Assembly: GCF_024323335.1 (NCBI RefSeq)
Contig: NC_066579.1
Span: forward strand, 242,271,652 to 242,335,651
Source: Lathyrus oleraceus
Taxonomy: Eukaryota > Streptophyta > Magnoliopsida > Fabales > Fabaceae
Length of the DNA: 64,000 nucleotides
Reading direction: 5' to 3'
Of the stretch, positions 45,401-56,909 are shown in pieces (position 1 is the stretch's first letter; each line of letters begins with the position of its first letter). The position numbers and the translations under genes are program-made. The notes beneath the pieces were generated by a model, which was given only the letters and a program-made list of their open reading frames with translations, was not told the DNA's origin and did not search any database.

Positions 45401-46812
45401 GAGAGGGTCAGAAATCCGATGTACTTTTGGTTGATAAGTTGACTCTAGTGAATCAAGGTCAAGGTGGCGAATTCAGAGTGGATGAGAATGGTGTTTTGAA
45501 ATTTGGTAATCGGGTGTGTATTCTGGATGTTACCGAACTTAAGAAGAGTATTCTTGAGGAAGGACATCGTAGTGGCCTGAGTATTCATCCTGGGGCTACG
45601 AAGATGTATCATGATTTGAAGAAGTTATTTTGGTGGCCGGGAATGAAAAGAGAAATTGCGAGTTTTGTTTATTCTTGTTTGACTTGTCAGAAGTCAAAGA
45701 TTGAGCATCAGAAGCCGTCTGGGCTAATGCAACCGTTGGCTATTCCAGAGTGGAAGTGGGATAGTATCAGTATGGATTTTGTTTCTGGTTTACCGAGAAC
45801 AATTAAGAATTTTGAAGCCATTTGGGTGATTGTTGATAGATTGACGAAATCGGCTCATTTCATTCCGATCAGAATGGATTATCCGTTAGAGAGATTAGCC
45901 GAGTTGTATATTGAGAAGATTATAAGTTTGCATGGTATTCCGTCGAGTATTGTTTCGGACAGAGATCCTAGATTTACATCGAAGTTTTGGGAAGGTTTGC
46001 AGAAGGCTTTGGGAACTAAGCTGAGATTGAGTTCTGCATATCATCCGCAGACTGATGGTCAGACAGAGAGGACGATTCAGTCACTGGAGGATCTTTTGAG
46101 GGCTTGTGTTTTGGAAAAGGGAGGTGCTTGGGATTGTTATTTGCCTTTGATTGAGTTTACCTACAACAATAGTTTTCATTCGAGCATTGGTATGGCACCG
46201 TTTGAAGCTTTGTATGGTAGGAGATGTCGGACGCCTTTATGTTGGTATGAGTCCGGTGAGAGTGCTGTGGTTGGACCGGAGATTGTTCAACAAACTACGG
46301 AAAAGGTTAAGATGATTCAGGAGAAGATGAGGATTGCTCAGAGTCGTCAGAAGAGTTATCACGACAAGAGGAGGAAGTCACTTGAGTTTCAAGAGGGAGA
46401 TCATGTGTTTCTTCGTGTTACTCCGATAACTGGGGTTGGTCGAGCTTTGAAGTCGAAGAAGTTGACACCTCGATTTATTGGTCCTTATCAGATTTTGGAG
46501 AGGATAGGGGAGGTAGCCTATCGTATCGCTTTACCGCCGTCACTTGCGAATTTGCATGAGGTTTTTCATGTGTCTCAGTTGAGGAGGTACATTCCTGATC
46601 CGTCGCATGTTGTCCAAGTAGATGATGTACAGGTGAGAGATAACCTGACTGTTGAAACATCACCTATGAGGATCGAGGATCGAGAGTTGAAGCAGTTGCG
46701 GGGTAAAGAGATTGCTTTGGTAAAGGTAGCTTGGGGAGGACCAGCAGGTGGCAATGTGACTTGGGAATTTGAGAATCAGATGAAGGAGTCTTATCCGGAG
46801 TTATTCGCTTGA
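42442..46812 (+). CDS. Tk1 Gag-Pol polyprotein with chromodomain
   Basis: This is an intact 1456-residue frame. Gag core: residues ~30-230 ([22 protein letters not shown]). Zinc knuckles: at 260 ([14 protein letters not shown]), 280 and 300 ([14 protein letters not shown]); the middle one reads CFKF, so its second Cys is Phe. Aspartic protease: DTGATHSF at D357. RT: ~560-735, with FIDDILVYS catalytic D682/D683. RNase H: from ~825 (YCDAS, D829). Integrase: H1042/H1049 with C-x2-C, then D1112, D1173 and E1209 (35 residues apart). A chromodomain-like end lies at ~1400-1454 ([16 protein letters not shown]). No frameshift separates Gag and Pol, as is usual in chromoviruses. The start was chosen as the first in-frame ATG after the PBS, with a clean Gag N-terminus. 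All catalytic residues I checked are present. Acts in cytoplasmic particles and, as integrase, in the nucleus; the chromodomain is thought to guide insertion. Confidence 0.96.
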   Translation: MAGRGRDDAAIAEALGMLAGVLGGNPNVVGMGAARQLSEFQKNNPPMFKGAYDPDGAQKWLKEIERIFRVTECAENQKVRFGTHMLSEEADDWWVATRTELEAAGSAEITWAVFRERFLRKYFPEDVRGKKEIEFLELKQGNRSVTEYAAKFTELSKYYTPYDEATGEFSKCVKFENGLRPEIKQAIGYQRIRVFSDLVDCCRIFEQDTKTRAESYQQRVDRKGKNQNDRGKPYAVGKGFQRQNGMRRPSGGDSSAPAKCYRCGQAGHRFHECTSAEKKCFKFGKGGHLAAECRLKTMTCFNCGEVGHISPQCPKPKRENQSGGKVFALSGSETSADDRLIRGTCYINGFPLVAIIDTGATHSFISLDCAVKLKLEISEMHGSMVIDTPAKGSVTTTSVCLNCPLSIFGRDFGIDLVCLPLVQVDVILGMNWLVFNRVYINCFDKTVIFPEIEEGKSLFLSARQVNEAVVDGAELFMLLATLEAKDKLVICDLAVVCDFPDVFPEEVNELPPEREVEFSIDLVPGTRPMSMAPYRMSTVELTELKSQLEDLLDKKFIRPSVSPWGAPVLLVKKKEGTMRLCVDYRQLNKVTIKNRYPLPRIDDLMDQLVGASVFSKIDLRSGYHQIRVKTEDVQKTAFRTRYGHYEYSVMPFGVTNAPGVFMEYMNRIFHPYLDQFVVVFIDDILVYSKSEEEHAEHLRVVLGVLREKKLFAKLSKCEFWLEEVSFLGHVISRDGVAVDPSKIEVVSKWEAPKSVSEIRSFLGLAGYYRKFIEGFSKLALPLTMLTRKGQAFVWDSKCEEGFQELKRRLTTAPILILPSSSESFEVYCDASLLGLGGVLMQNKQVIAYASRQLRVHERNYPTHDLELAAVVFVLKLWRHYLYGSRFEVFSDHKSLKYLFDQKELNMRQRRWLEFLKDYDFGLNYHPGKANVVADALSRKSLHMSMLMVKELDLIEQFRDLSLVCESTHNSVKLGMLKLTSGILDEIREGQKSDVLLVDKLTLVNQGQGGEFRVDENGVLKFGNRVCILDVTELKKSILEEGHRSGLSIHPGATKMYHDLKKLFWWPGMKREIASFVYSCLTCQKSKIEHQKPSGLMQPLAIPEWKWDSISMDFVSGLPRTIKNFEAIWVIVDRLTKSAHFIPIRMDYPLERLAELYIEKIISLHGIPSSIVSDRDPRFTSKFWEGLQKALGTKLRLSSAYHPQTDGQTERTIQSLEDLLRACVLEKGGAWDCYLPLIEFTYNNSFHSSIGMAPFEALYGRRCRTPLCWYESGESAVVGPEIVQQTTEKVKMIQEKMRIAQSRQKSYHDKRRKSLEFQEGDHVFLRVTPITGVGRALKSKKLTPRFIGPYQILERIGEVAYRIALPPSLANLHEVFHVSQLRRYIPDPSHVVQVDDVQVRDNLTVETSPMRIEDRELKQLRGKEIALVKVAWGGPAGGNVTWEFENQMKESYPELFA

Positions 46813-46842
46813 GGTATGTTTTCGAGGACGAAAACTCTTTTA

Positions 46843-46854
46843 GTGGGGGAGAGT
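46843..46854 (+). other. Tk1 polypurine tract
   Basis: GTGGGGGAGAGT directly before the 3' LTR start at 46855. Confidence 0.85.
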
Positions 46855-47436
46855 TGTAACACCCCGATAAAAATAAGATAATTATTTAATTTAAGTTAAT
46901 ATTATATTTATTAATTTAATTAAATAATTGGAATTATTGGAATATTATTATTATTATTATTATTGGAATAATAATTATTGGAAAATATATATAAGTTGGA
47001 AATAAGGAAAAAAGAGTTCCATTTTGGTAAAAAGAGTTTTCACGTGAAAGCAGAGAAGCGGCTGAAAAGAGGAAAAGGGCAAAGAGGCAGAGCAAGAGGA
47101 AGAAGGTTGGAGAAGAGAAGAGCTTGAGGCTAAAGGATTGCCGGATTAACTCAGGTAAGGGGGGTTTATCGTCGTTTAATGGGTATTATGGGTTAACATG
47201 TAATGGGTAGTGATAAGCCGTTGATTTGACCCTAATTGGATTATGAATGTTGAAAAATTGTGATGAATAGATGATGTGAAAACTGTAATTGAATCTGTAT
47301 TTGTGTGAGTTGTGCTTTCCCGAACGTATAGCTTTTTACGGAATCGGAATCGGAGGTCCGGAAGTCCTCCAACGGCGGAAAATGCGGAGAATTCTGCATT
47401 CTGCTCCGTGTTAGCGCAGGAACAACTTTCTGTCTT

Positions 47437-47696
47437 GCGTTAACCGGTTAACCCAGGGTGTTAACCGGTTAACACTGTTAGGAATTGTGAGGTATTGCTG
47501 TTTTGCTTGCGTTAACCGGTTAACCCAGGGCGTTAACCGGTTAACACTGTTGTGGGTTGTGAAAATATTGCTGTTCTGTCTGCGTTAACCGGTTAACCCA
47601 GGGCGTTAACCGGTTAACACTGTTGAATTTTGCCAGAAAGCGTGTTCTGTGCTGCGTTAACCGGTTAACCCAGGGCGTTAACCGGTTAACACTGTT
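47437..47696 (+). repeat. Second copy of the palindrome array (3' LTR)
   Basis: Same four units and eight GTTAACCGGTTAAC palindromes as at 40852-41111. Confidence 0.9.
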
Positions 47697-48765
47697 GGAA
47701 AAGTGAAAAATTAATATTTTAATGTTGTGAACATAATTGGTGATTGGCCTATATCGGTGTGTGATATAGTAGGGATTATTTCTCGTTGTTTTGAGTAGGA
47801 TAGGTATTAGTAGAGTGTGCTAATACTGTGACTGAATTATTTGGCATGACATGATATAATTATGTGATAAATATGCTGATGATGTGTGAAAATATGCATA
47901 ATGTTGTGAATGTATATATTATGTATGTAATTGTGGATGGACTGTTTTATGGCTTAGAGTGTGAGCATATGTCCATTGTGGATTGTTGTTGATGTTGCAT
48001 GCTAGGTGATTTGGCATAGCATAATGTGGCCTTTATGGTGGTAGCTAATTCCCATGGTGAGGAATTAGTGATGTTAGTCATTTTGGACTGTTGTTGATGT
48101 TGCATGCTAGGTGATTAGCGTGCATAGCATGGCCCTTGGGGTGGTAGCTAATTCCCATGGTGAGGAATTAGTGATGTGAGTCACTAGGTCTCAAATGAGT
48201 GGGACTAGTGAGCTTGGTAGCCGTACCTGGATTTGGTCGGTGAAGTTGAACTATATGTTCACGAATAGTCGGTACCGCATGCATGGAGTCTCATTGCATA
48301 GTGTATGTATGGCGTATAATATGAATGGATGTATTCCAATATTATAAGTGTGTTTTGTGTTGGTGTTGAGCATGAATTGAGATTATACGTGTGCTTTATG
48401 TTGGTGTTGAGTATGATGTTTGAGTTGATGTGCCGTTACTGAATGTGTGCTATGATTAGGGTGATGAAATGTGTTAAATTACTTAACATTGCATGATATT
48501 TTATAATGCTTATTATATCGATTGAGGAACTCACCCTTACAACTATTTTTCAGGTAACGAGCAGTGATTGGGTAGGAGCTAGTGCTTGAAGTCTAGTGTA
48601 GTTCCTTAGTGGGTCATGCTCTGGTAGATGTAACATCGGGATGGGATGTTTTAAATGTTTTATTGTTGGTTGTGAACCATTTTACATGTAATGTGTTACA
48701 TGTTTTGCATGATTGACTTGATTTCTATCCGCTGCGTATTGTGCAAATGCTTTATGTTTTGAATT

Positions 48766-48771
48766 AATAAA
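48766..48771 (+). promoter_or_regulatory. Candidate poly(A) signal of Tk1
   Basis: AATAAA in the 3' LTR. It is placed to end the element's transcript just before the LTR end. Confidence 0.45.
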
Positions 48772-48900
48772 AGAGCATGACAGTTATTATTACTGAATGG
48801 TGTGAAGTGTTTGTGTGACACCCTTAATTGCATATTTACTCTGATTGATATATGTTGTTATTTAAATTAAATATTTGGGGTATTTTAGAAGGGTGTTACA

Positions 48901-49294
48901 GTATTGGCCCTTTGATGACTTTGAGCTTCAACCACTTGGGGATTTTGTTCCAAAATGAACCTCTAGCTCACATAAGCTCAATATAATTATCACATGATCC
49001 ATATCTCAATGGAAAACTCATCTCTTGCACAAAGGCTTTATTTGAATTGCCTTGACCTGTTGACTGCTTAAGCTGCAAGGCAAATGTTAAATGACATATT
49101 TTTGTACATTTTTGGTTAGTGGTTAAAAGAAAAGCAATGATACACAAATGCAAGCAATGCTTGGTGATCAAGAATCACTCTTAAAAAGATCCCACCCACA
49201 AGGAAGGAAGCAAGGTGTCCAATGATCCTTGAGGCAATGCAATGTTATGATACGATGCCATGAGGGATCTTAGGGACAAAATTGGGGTCTTACA
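48901..49294 (-). repeat. Og8 left LTR, part 2 (starts with the right Tk1 target duplication)
   Basis: GTATT (48901-48905) is the second Tk1 target duplication. The rest matches 61706-62113 and ends GGGGTCTTACA. Compared with the sister LTR, 20 bp are missing just after the insertion, between short 'gatgac' repeats. Confidence 0.9.
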
Positions 49295-49307
49295 GATGCC
49301 CCTATTT
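49295..49307 (-). other. Og8 polypurine tract
   Basis: In element sense it reads AAATAGGGGCATC directly before the LTR start TGTAAGACC, like the Og2 PPT. Confidence 0.8.
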
Positions 49308-50149
49308 AAGGTCATTCTAGCCGGAGAAGTGAAGCTTAAAATCTTCATCTCGACGCGGTAGAATGGGCTTAAATAACAATAATGAGACAAATTTTGGTCC
49401 CTAAGAGACCTCATGATGCAAATGTATGAATGGAAAAGGAACAAACTCTGTGGGGAACATGGGTCCACAAAGAAGAAAAGACGATCCATCGGAGTAATAC
49501 ACTCACCAGGAACAAAGACTCTAACAGGACTCTCATGGGGATAAGAAAAGAAAAGAATACGTGAGCAGGACACGACTCTGAATTAGGGGAAAAAGAAATT
49601 GACACTGCTCGAGCAGGACACGACTCGACCGGAGACCTCACTGGGGAGTAAAGGACTGACACTGGGGAAAAGAGTTCCAAAGGAAGATAAATCCAATGAA
49701 ATGACTAAAACTGACTCAAAAATGCGTGTATTGGGGAAAACGCCAATACAGCAAGACTATCCACAAAGGATACTTCGGATAAAAAATTCGGACTCAGGTT
49801 GGGGAAAGGTTCACACAGAACCTCCCTGCCGGGGAAAATTGCATATATCGGGGAAAACACCAATACAGCAAAAGGGTAAATCACAACAGAAACTCCGCTG
49901 GGGAATATCTAACAAAGACTCTCCAGGGAAAACAACAGGGGTGAGGTATTACCGGTTACTGGGTAACAAGCTCAAAGAGACATGTGGTCTGAACACCGGT
50001 TATTGGGTGAAAGAACAACAAGCTCAGGAAGAATGAATATCTAAGACCGGTATAAGGGTGAGAGATATCAATCAACCAAAAACATCTGAGGAAGACCTGA
50101 AAAAGGGTACATCAACTCAGGAAAATCTGACTCCACAGGGGACCAAGGT

Positions 50150-51030
50150 CATAATAGGGAGCAGAAAGGAGGGAACACCAGGGATACCGGTTACTGGGTA
50201 TATAATAGGTGACAAACCAAAGCGTGAATTGGGGTTTACTGCCAAGACACTCATCATCCGAAAGGAGGGCTTGAAAAAGCAAATCGACTTACAGGATGGA
50301 CATTCGACTCCGCAACGGGAAAACGAATCTTACTCAAATGGGGAAGGACAAAAGGCTTCAACCAAAGAGCGCATGAGATATATTATCCATTACCGTCAGA
50401 ACGTGGATAGTATACTCGCATGGAAGGAACACCAGGGATACCGGTTACTGGGTATATAATAGGTGACCGACCGAAAACGTGAATTGGTTTTTACTGCCAA
50501 AACACTCATCATCCTGAAGAGAGCAGAACGCAAACTTGAATTTTTTTCTTTTCAGGATGGATATTCGACTCCACAAGGAATACGAATCTTACTCTGCTGG
50601 AGAAAAAATCAAAAGATTTGACCCAAAGAGTGCATGAGATATATTATCTATTACCGTCAGAACGTAGATAATATACTCGCATGGAAGGAGCACCAGGGAT
50701 ACCGGTTACTGGGTATATAATAGGTGACCTACCGAAAAGAGAAACAATCGTTACCAACAACAATAGGGTAGATGAAAGATGACTCGCTGGGGATAAATTG
50801 CAAGCATACGGCAATTATCCATGAGACATATCACCGGTTACTGGGAGATATGCTCAAAAAGAGGTAGAAAGGAATATTCGATTCCGCAAAAGGAACACGA
50901 ATCTTACTCGACTGGGGAAACACGACAGGCTTCGACTAAAGAGTGCATGAGATATATTATCCATTACCGTCAGAACGTGGATAGTACACTCGCATGGAAG
51001 ATTATCCACAACCGGTTACTGGGTTAATAA
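50150..51030. repeat. ~260-bp tandem repeat, about three copies
   Basis: The string 'ggataccggttactgggtat' recurs near 50183, 50438 and 50697, and 'gcatgagatatattat' near 50371, 50632 and 50945. Later units are disrupted, so the spacing is 255-315 bp. Confidence 0.8.
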
Positions 51031-51309
51031 AGGATAAATCATCCGAAAAGAAAGGCATCGGGATACCAAACTAGGTATATAAAGATGACCAATCAAAGGG
51101 AGCAACAATCATTACCAACAAAAGGGTAAATGAAAGAGGACTCACAGGGGATGCATTGATAAACAATCAATGATCCGGGGAACAAATCACTGGCAAACGG
51201 TGAAAGGACCCGCTAAGGATAAAATTGCTAGAATACGACAATTATCCACAAAAAGACCCGCTGGGAATACAATTGCTTACTCAGAGCAATTACCCAAGAG
51301 AGGGTGAGG

Positions 51310-52100
51310 CAAGATCAACATCGAATACTGGATATTGACAACCGCCAAGAGGGGATTACATCTACCGAATACTGGGTTGAAAACCACGGAAGAGTAACCG
51401 TCATCAGTTAGGATGAACAACAAGGTTAACTCTGCACAGGGGAGAACAAAGGATTTACAACTACCGAAATACCGGGTAGAAGACCAAAGACTTAGCTGAG
51501 GATAAGATGAATGATTGTCGGTTACTGAGCAATTATCCAACTATTCCACAAGGAAGCATAGACTCCGTTGAGGAGACAACAACAACATAGGATTTACAAC
51601 CACCGAATACTGGGTAGAAGACCACAAAATCCACCATCAACCAGGCTGAACCAAAAAGGTTACCTCTGCTAGGGGATGAAAGTAGGATTTAAAACTACCG
51701 AGTACTGGGTAGAAAACCACGAACCTTATGAGGATAAAAAGTAGGGTTTACAACTACCGAATACTGGGTAGAAGACCAAAGCCTCTGTGTGGGGAGCGAA
51801 AGGATTACAACTCCGCACGGGGAAACAAATAGGGTTTATAACTACCAGTTACTGGGTAGAAAACCACAAAGTCTACCGGAGAGCAAGAAAATAGGATTTA
51901 TAACTACCGAATACTGGGTAGAAAACCACCGACTCTTGGTGAGGAACAAAAGGTTCACAAATACCAATTTCTGGGTAAACAACCACAGATTCCGCAAAGA
52001 GGGGAAAAAGGTATATAGGATTTACAACTACCGGTTACTGGGTAGAAAACCACAAAGGATAGGACTTACAACTACCGGTTACTGGGTAGAAGCCACAAAT
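51310..52100. repeat. Interspersed ~26-bp motif (ctaccgaatactgggtagaa), about 11 copies
   Basis: Copies near 51316, 51364, 51462, 51597, 51692, 51752, 51842, 51903, 51960, 52027 and 52070 are separated by variable spacers. The motif is related to 'accggttactgggtat' in the upstream array. Confidence 0.8.
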
Positions 52101-53240
52101 TCCGCTGAGAATAAAGTGAATGATTGTCGATTACTGAGCAATTATCCATTTATTCCACAGGGAAGCACAAGCGACAGTTGAAAAAAGGCCAATTCAGGAT
52201 CAAACCAAAAAGGCAAACTGAATCAAGACTCGTCCTAATGAGGATAGAACTCAAAAGGGAAACCCATCCCAATATATGTGTTGGGAGGAAACGGAAACAA
52301 CCGTCATCCACGAGGATATAACTCAGTGGGGAACTGCAGAAGGAATGACAGACACTTTCTGCTTAAGGGGCTGACTCTATATTGAGAGATTAGACACCCG
52401 ACATCTGCTTGGAGAGATCTATATCACCATAAGCAGGAGACAACAATCAAAAGATATATGGCAAAAAATGAAACATGAATATCTAAATGTTGAAAATATG
52501 CATGCATATGCGTGATTTATGTTTGATGAATGCTGACAAAACAGACATTTCTAACACAAACAGGTCCAGGAATCAAACGCTCGGTACTACACCACAGGAG
52601 AGAAAGCCAGGATCACCGGAGAATAAACAATCTGCCGGGATCAGGAAACAACAAGATCTCTGCAAGGATGGATCATCAGTCTCAACTGGGAAACAGGAGC
52701 TCACTGCACAGGCGAGAACTGCCACGAAAATAGAACACACAAGTAGAATCTGGCCGCACAAGCAACTCTACTGGGGATGCTGTCAGCAACTCCTCTGGGG
52801 ACGAATCCACTGAGGGAGCAAAGATCACACAAGTAGATATTGCCACACAAGCAACTCTACTGGGGATCAGAAGTATCAGGCAATCACCAAAGCTCTGCAG
52901 GGGAGGAAGGCCTCAAGAAGTTTCCGGAGGGATCGTCTGTCACAACCGGAGAAAAGAGTTCAATGCACAGGCAGAAACGCCGCAACAAATCATGCTAGGG
53001 ACCAGAGACGCCAGGAAGCAACCAGATCTCTGATGGGGATAGATAGCACAGATGAAGTTCATCATACCAACAACTCCACTGGGGATCTATCCGAGGAAAT
53101 GACGAAGTACTGGGATGTCAACCCACCAACTACCAAATCTTCCAAAGAAAAGCACCCATGCAGGGGAGAGAATAATGTTGGAGAGGAAAGTTGAAGTCTT
53201 CAACAAGCACTCTGCTCGGGACTGGCCCACAAAAATATTC

Positions 53241-53400
53241 AAACAACCCTCTACTGGGGATGAAAACCACCATGGGGCTAAAACAACACTCCACTGGGGA
53301 TGAAAACCACCATGGGGCTAAAACAGCACTCCACTGGGGATGAAAACCACCATGGGGCTAGAACAGCACTCCACTGGGGATGAAAACCACCATGGGGCTA
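53241..53400. repeat. 40-bp tandem repeat, four copies
   Basis: Four near-perfect head-to-tail units contain 'ccactggggatgaaaaccac' and 'catggggcta'. The low divergence suggests recent amplification. Confidence 0.95.
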
Positions 53401-54167
53401 GTAGAGGCTAGGAGGAAGAATGATGTACTGCCGGGGAAATGAAGCTGAACAACTTCAACAAACAATGCACTGAGCAACCTCGCTGAGGAGAAACCATAAA
53501 AGGTTCTACAGGGAAAAAGATACAGTTATCTCGAGATATGAACAAATGCCTTACCCTGTTGGAAATCAAACCACCCTTGGGAGAGCACTGAGAGTTTCTT
53601 AAGTATCCTTTGATCATTGTGAATGTTCAGTTTGTTTAAAAACAATTTTGAAAAATTTGTTTATTTTAAAACAATGATATTTTATCAATTAAAAACATGC
53701 AAAACATTTGTTGAATTGAAACAAATAAGAGTGCAAATAATTGGCTAAAAGCTCAAATTGATTTGATGGAATGGTAGTCTGCAAATGGCAAGACTCCATA
53801 GATCTGTACAAATTTTAAATCGGTGATATATATTGGAAGAGGGCTACATTGAACATAATGACCATTTCTCTACCAATTTGAATCTGATGTATTTGAAGCT
53901 TCAGTTGACGATGACTGAGCGAGAATCTCTGACGAAAAGACAGCTATGAAACAGAAAGTCTTGTCAGGATGCAGTTACTTGCCAAATCCCTAATTTTTGC
54001 CTAGATTGCCCCAGGGTGAGGTACTCAATCTAGCGGGATGCAAATATACTTTTTTCATGTCTCTAATTTTTGCCTGGATCGCCCTTTCGGGTTTTCCACC
54101 GAGACGCTCATTTTTGCCTAAGCCGCCCTTTCGGGTGTTCGACTTAGCGAGCTATTCTGTTTTCTTT

Positions 54168-54800
54168 TTAGGCAAAGTATTTCTTGACTGGATCTGAATT
54201 CACAGGACGAGTGAAATCCTCCCCATCCATTGTTGTAAGCATCAAAGCACCGCCTGAAAAGGCTCTCTTGACAACATATGGACCTTCATAGTTTGGAGTC
54301 CACTTGCCCCTGGAATCGGGCGCGAAAGACAAGACTTTCTTGAGCACAAGGTCACCTTCTCGGAACACACGAGGCTTGACCTTCTTATCGAATGCTTTCT
54401 TCATTCTCTGCTGATATAACTGACCATGACACATGGCAGTCAATCGCTTCTTTTCAATCAAATTCAGTTGGTCATAACGACTCTGAATCCATTCAGCATC
54501 AATCAACTTGGGGTTTGAGGGTATACTTCTTTTATTTTTCTTTCTTTTTGATTTTTTCGATTTTGATTTTGATTTTGATTCTTTTATTTTTTTACCCCCT
54601 CCTTTTTTTTTATTACATTTGTAATGCCCCAGTTTGACTGTTTGCTGATTCTCAAGATGCAGCTGAATGATCTTCTTTTCATTGCTCAAGAAGACGGGTG
54701 ATCTTATCAGGAATCCCCTTCAACATCATCTTCCTCTGCCTCAAATACAGGGAATTCAAGATTTGGAGATGGCGTTGGATCATTATGTTCAATGGGTTTA
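54168..54800 (-). pseudogene. Og8 Pol remnant: pre-RT fragment joined to integrase C-terminus
   Basis: At the upstream end (54800-54630) frameshifted translation gives NLEFPVFEAEEDDVEG and LLEQ-like pieces of the pre-RT region. A Lys/Ser-rich simple-repeat stretch follows (KSKSKSK; the gattt-type repeat at ~54530-54610 on the plus strand). Then comes the integrase C-terminus from about 54520: DAEWIQSRYDQL, CHGQLYQQRMKKAFDKKV, GKWTPNYEGPYVVKR, ending KKYFA. RT, both RNases H and the integrase core are gone. The 174-residue frame 54689-54168 is a deletion product. Confidence 0.83.
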
Positions 54801-55069
54801 GAAATCCCTACATAATGATTTTGGTTAATAAAAACTTTAGAATTTAAACAAGCAAATCATTATGCAGATGAAAAGATTGTTTTTATTCTTGTTTAGGGTT
54901 TTTTGTGATCACCAATTTCATGCAAAAAGCAAAAAGTGAAAACAATTGGAAAAACAAATGTTTAACATGCATTTATTGAATGAAAACATCATTGTATTAA
55001 ATGTTTGCCAATAATGTCATCACTTCTCCTTTTGGCATGGGAGAAGGGTTTTTAAACAAAGCAAACATA
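54801..55069 (-). other. Og8 region corresponding to the Ogre intron
   Basis: AT-rich, stop-rich DNA lies between the protease-side segment and the pre-RT fragment, as in Og2 at 8630-8774. Confidence 0.45.
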
Positions 55070-55495
55070 TTACGCTGACTTATGAATGACCGTAGGAACA
55101 TCCACAGCGACCCAATTGTGGCAAATCCCGCCAGGGATGACAAAATTGTCAGTATCCTCTGCATCTTCTTCCAGAATAGCAACAGCTTCCTCAGCTTGAT
55201 CGGCGTGGATGAAACCTCCACTCTTGAACAACCCTTTGTCATTGAAGACCCCAGATGAATAGCCAATGCCAGCCCGGGACTTATTATCTTCAAGCTCGAT
55301 CATTTTTCCTAAACCAGCAACTGCACCACACTCAATGGCCAGTTTCGCATCTCGATAGGAAGCAAACGAAGGAGTTTTCTTCTCAATTGGCTCACCAATA
55401 GATAAAGCTTGGAATGGCGTTCCAACTTCATCCTCAGCATCTATGTATGAGAAGGAAGACAGGTGGCTAACCAGGAATAATTCCATCAAAAGCAC
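55070..55495 (-). pseudogene. Og8 remnant of the late protease region
   Basis: It reads VSHLSSFSYIDAEDEVGTPF, KLAIECGAVAGLGKMIEL, NKSRAGIGYSSG and LFKSGGFI. This is the segment that follows the protease in Og2 (cf. FVSHLSTFKYVEMD there). The protease active site itself is absent, because the gag-pro deletion ends just upstream. Confidence 0.75.
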
Positions 55496-55784
55496 TTAGT
55501 CTGGCAAATTCCTCCTTGAGTTCACGGTTCTCTTGCTCTAGATGATCCATCAATCTGGAAGAGTTGGCTCTGGCGTAGTACCGGTGAGTCAGCTTGTCTT
55601 CAAAATAAATGAAGAGCACAAGATCAGACCACATGACAGGAGACCGGAACAAACACCTGCTTGTGCAAATGATGCATGCAATGCTTGTGCATATGATTTG
55701 TTTTTTTATTTCAAAGGAACTCGAGGGTTTTATTTGCAAACTTTGAAATATTAAGCATTTTATCGCATACGGAAAATATCTCAT
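55467..55784 (-). pseudogene. Og8 gag N-terminus
   Basis: From the Met at 55550 it reads MDHLEQENRELKEEFARLS, the coiled-coil start of Ogre Gag. It is then fused, in another frame, to the late protease segment. Upstream and in frame is DKLTHRYYARANSSRL, resembling the stretch before the Og2 gag Met. Confidence 0.72.
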
Positions 55785-56891
55785 TGAATAATTCTTTGTC
55801 TTTCCATGTCTGAAATTTTTTGCAAAGAAACCCCTTAAGTTCCTTGAAAAAAAATCTCATTTTTTGATGATATGGATGCAGATGAATGCATGAATGCATG
55901 AATGCAACAATCACACTCAAGGATCAAGAAAAGCACACCAGACAAAGGTCATGGGAAAGCTCATAGCATCCTTAATATCAATCATCCATTTTGGTGGATT
56001 ATGGTTTACACCTTATCAACACCCAAGTTCCATTGATATTAACGATACATGAACCGGCTCAATCATCCTTAATATCAATCATCCATTTTGGTGGATTATG
56101 GTTTTCACCTTATCAACACCCAAGTTCCATTGATATTAACGATATACGAACGATTCAACCATCTTTAATATCAATCATCCATTTTGGTGGATTATGGTTT
56201 TACACCTTATCGACACCCAAGTTCCATTGATATTAACGATGGGTGAACGGATCAACCATGAATCACGGGTTTGTTGTAAGTCACGAGCATGGAGTCTCGG
56301 TTAAGAACCACCCAAAGGGAGTGTACTATGGTTTAAACCTGCCGAACATGTTCTACCAGAGGTTCCCATAGTCATCATCCCATCTTTCGAATATTATCAG
56401 AGGAACGAATACTCGTATTCCAAAAATATTCTCAAGAGAGACTCTTATGAGTGTAGTATCGCGTAACAATCGCATCAAATCTGACATTTGAACAACCTCC
56501 GCACTACATCCTAAAAATAGGCCAAGATGGGCTTGGTAAAATAAGGTCCTTGGCTTCTAAGGCACATGTTGGAAGAATAATGCCTAACCACAAATAACTT
56601 GTGTGACATCATTAAACCAACATGACCTCCACCAAGTGAATGGACTCGCAAGTCAACTTGCTAAGGAATAACTCCACACAAGTCGACGAGACTATGCCAT
56701 TCTCCTATCATAGGGTGCACTCGAGTTCGGGTATAGAACTCATCTCACAGAGATCACCAAGGAAGCAAGCAATTGATATATCAAGCAAATCAATCATTAC
56801 AAACAATACAGTAATCCCAAAGTGTACAAAAATATGTCATAAACAATATATCACAACAATTGTGAAAAGTAGGCAAACCCACTCAGATAAA
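55785..56891 (-). other. Og8 5' leader
   Basis: 1.1 kb of non-coding leader between the gag start and the PBS, collinear in parts with the Og7 leader. It holds a three-copy tandem repeat. No ORF1 is present. Confidence 0.65.
55972..56262. repeat. ~96-bp tandem repeat, three copies, in Og8 leader
   Basis: Units start at 55972, 56069 and 56165, with 'cattttggtggattatggtt' and 'acacccaagttccattgata' in each. Og7 has one copy, inverted relative to the window. Confidence 0.9.
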
Positions 56892-56909
56892 TCCCCAGCA
56901 GAGTCGCCA
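56892..56909 (-). other. Og8 primer binding site
   Basis: In element sense it reads TGGCGACTCTGCTGGGGA, six bases from the LTR end. Confidence 0.87.

Larger units (their letters stand above)
40270..48900 (+). mobile_element. Tk1: intact Tekay-type chromovirus (Ty3/gypsy)
   Basis: The 8631-bp element has two 2046-bp LTRs, an initiator-Met-type PBS, one uninterrupted Gag-Pol ORF with a C-terminal chromodomain, a PPT and a perfect 5-bp target duplication. By eye I find one LTR mismatch (G at 40840, A at 47425). The insertion is therefore recent and the copy may still be active. The clade call (Del/Tekay) rests on the single-ORF layout, the chromodomain type and the long LTRs. Confidence 0.95.
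46855..48900 (+). repeat. Tk1 3' LTR
   Basis: Exact-length copy (2046 bp) of 40270-42315 at a constant offset of 6585 bp. One mismatch was found, at 47425. Confidence 0.95.
49308..54167 (-). other. Og8 3' UTR, tandem-repeat-rich, non-coding
   Basis: The 4.9 kb from the integrase stop to the PPT carry three different repeat arrays and at least thirteen plus-strand CTGGGGA heptamers. Open frames on the plus strand (for example 49599-50036 and 51789-52181) run through these repeats, antisense to the element, without domains. About 53600-53980 is plain AT-rich sequence. The 'gccgccctttcggg' unit beside the integrase end is shared with Og2. Confidence 0.75.

Noticed and set aside
51310..52100. 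Likeness of the ACCGGTTACTGGGTA motif to the GTTAACCGGTTAAC palindromes of Tk1
   Set aside because: Only a short CCGGTTA core is shared, element families and orientation differ, and the context is unlike.
49599..52321. Series of plus-strand ORFs of 65-145 residues
   Set aside because: They run through tandem repeats of the Og8 3' UTR, antisense to the element; repetitive sequence low in stops explains them.
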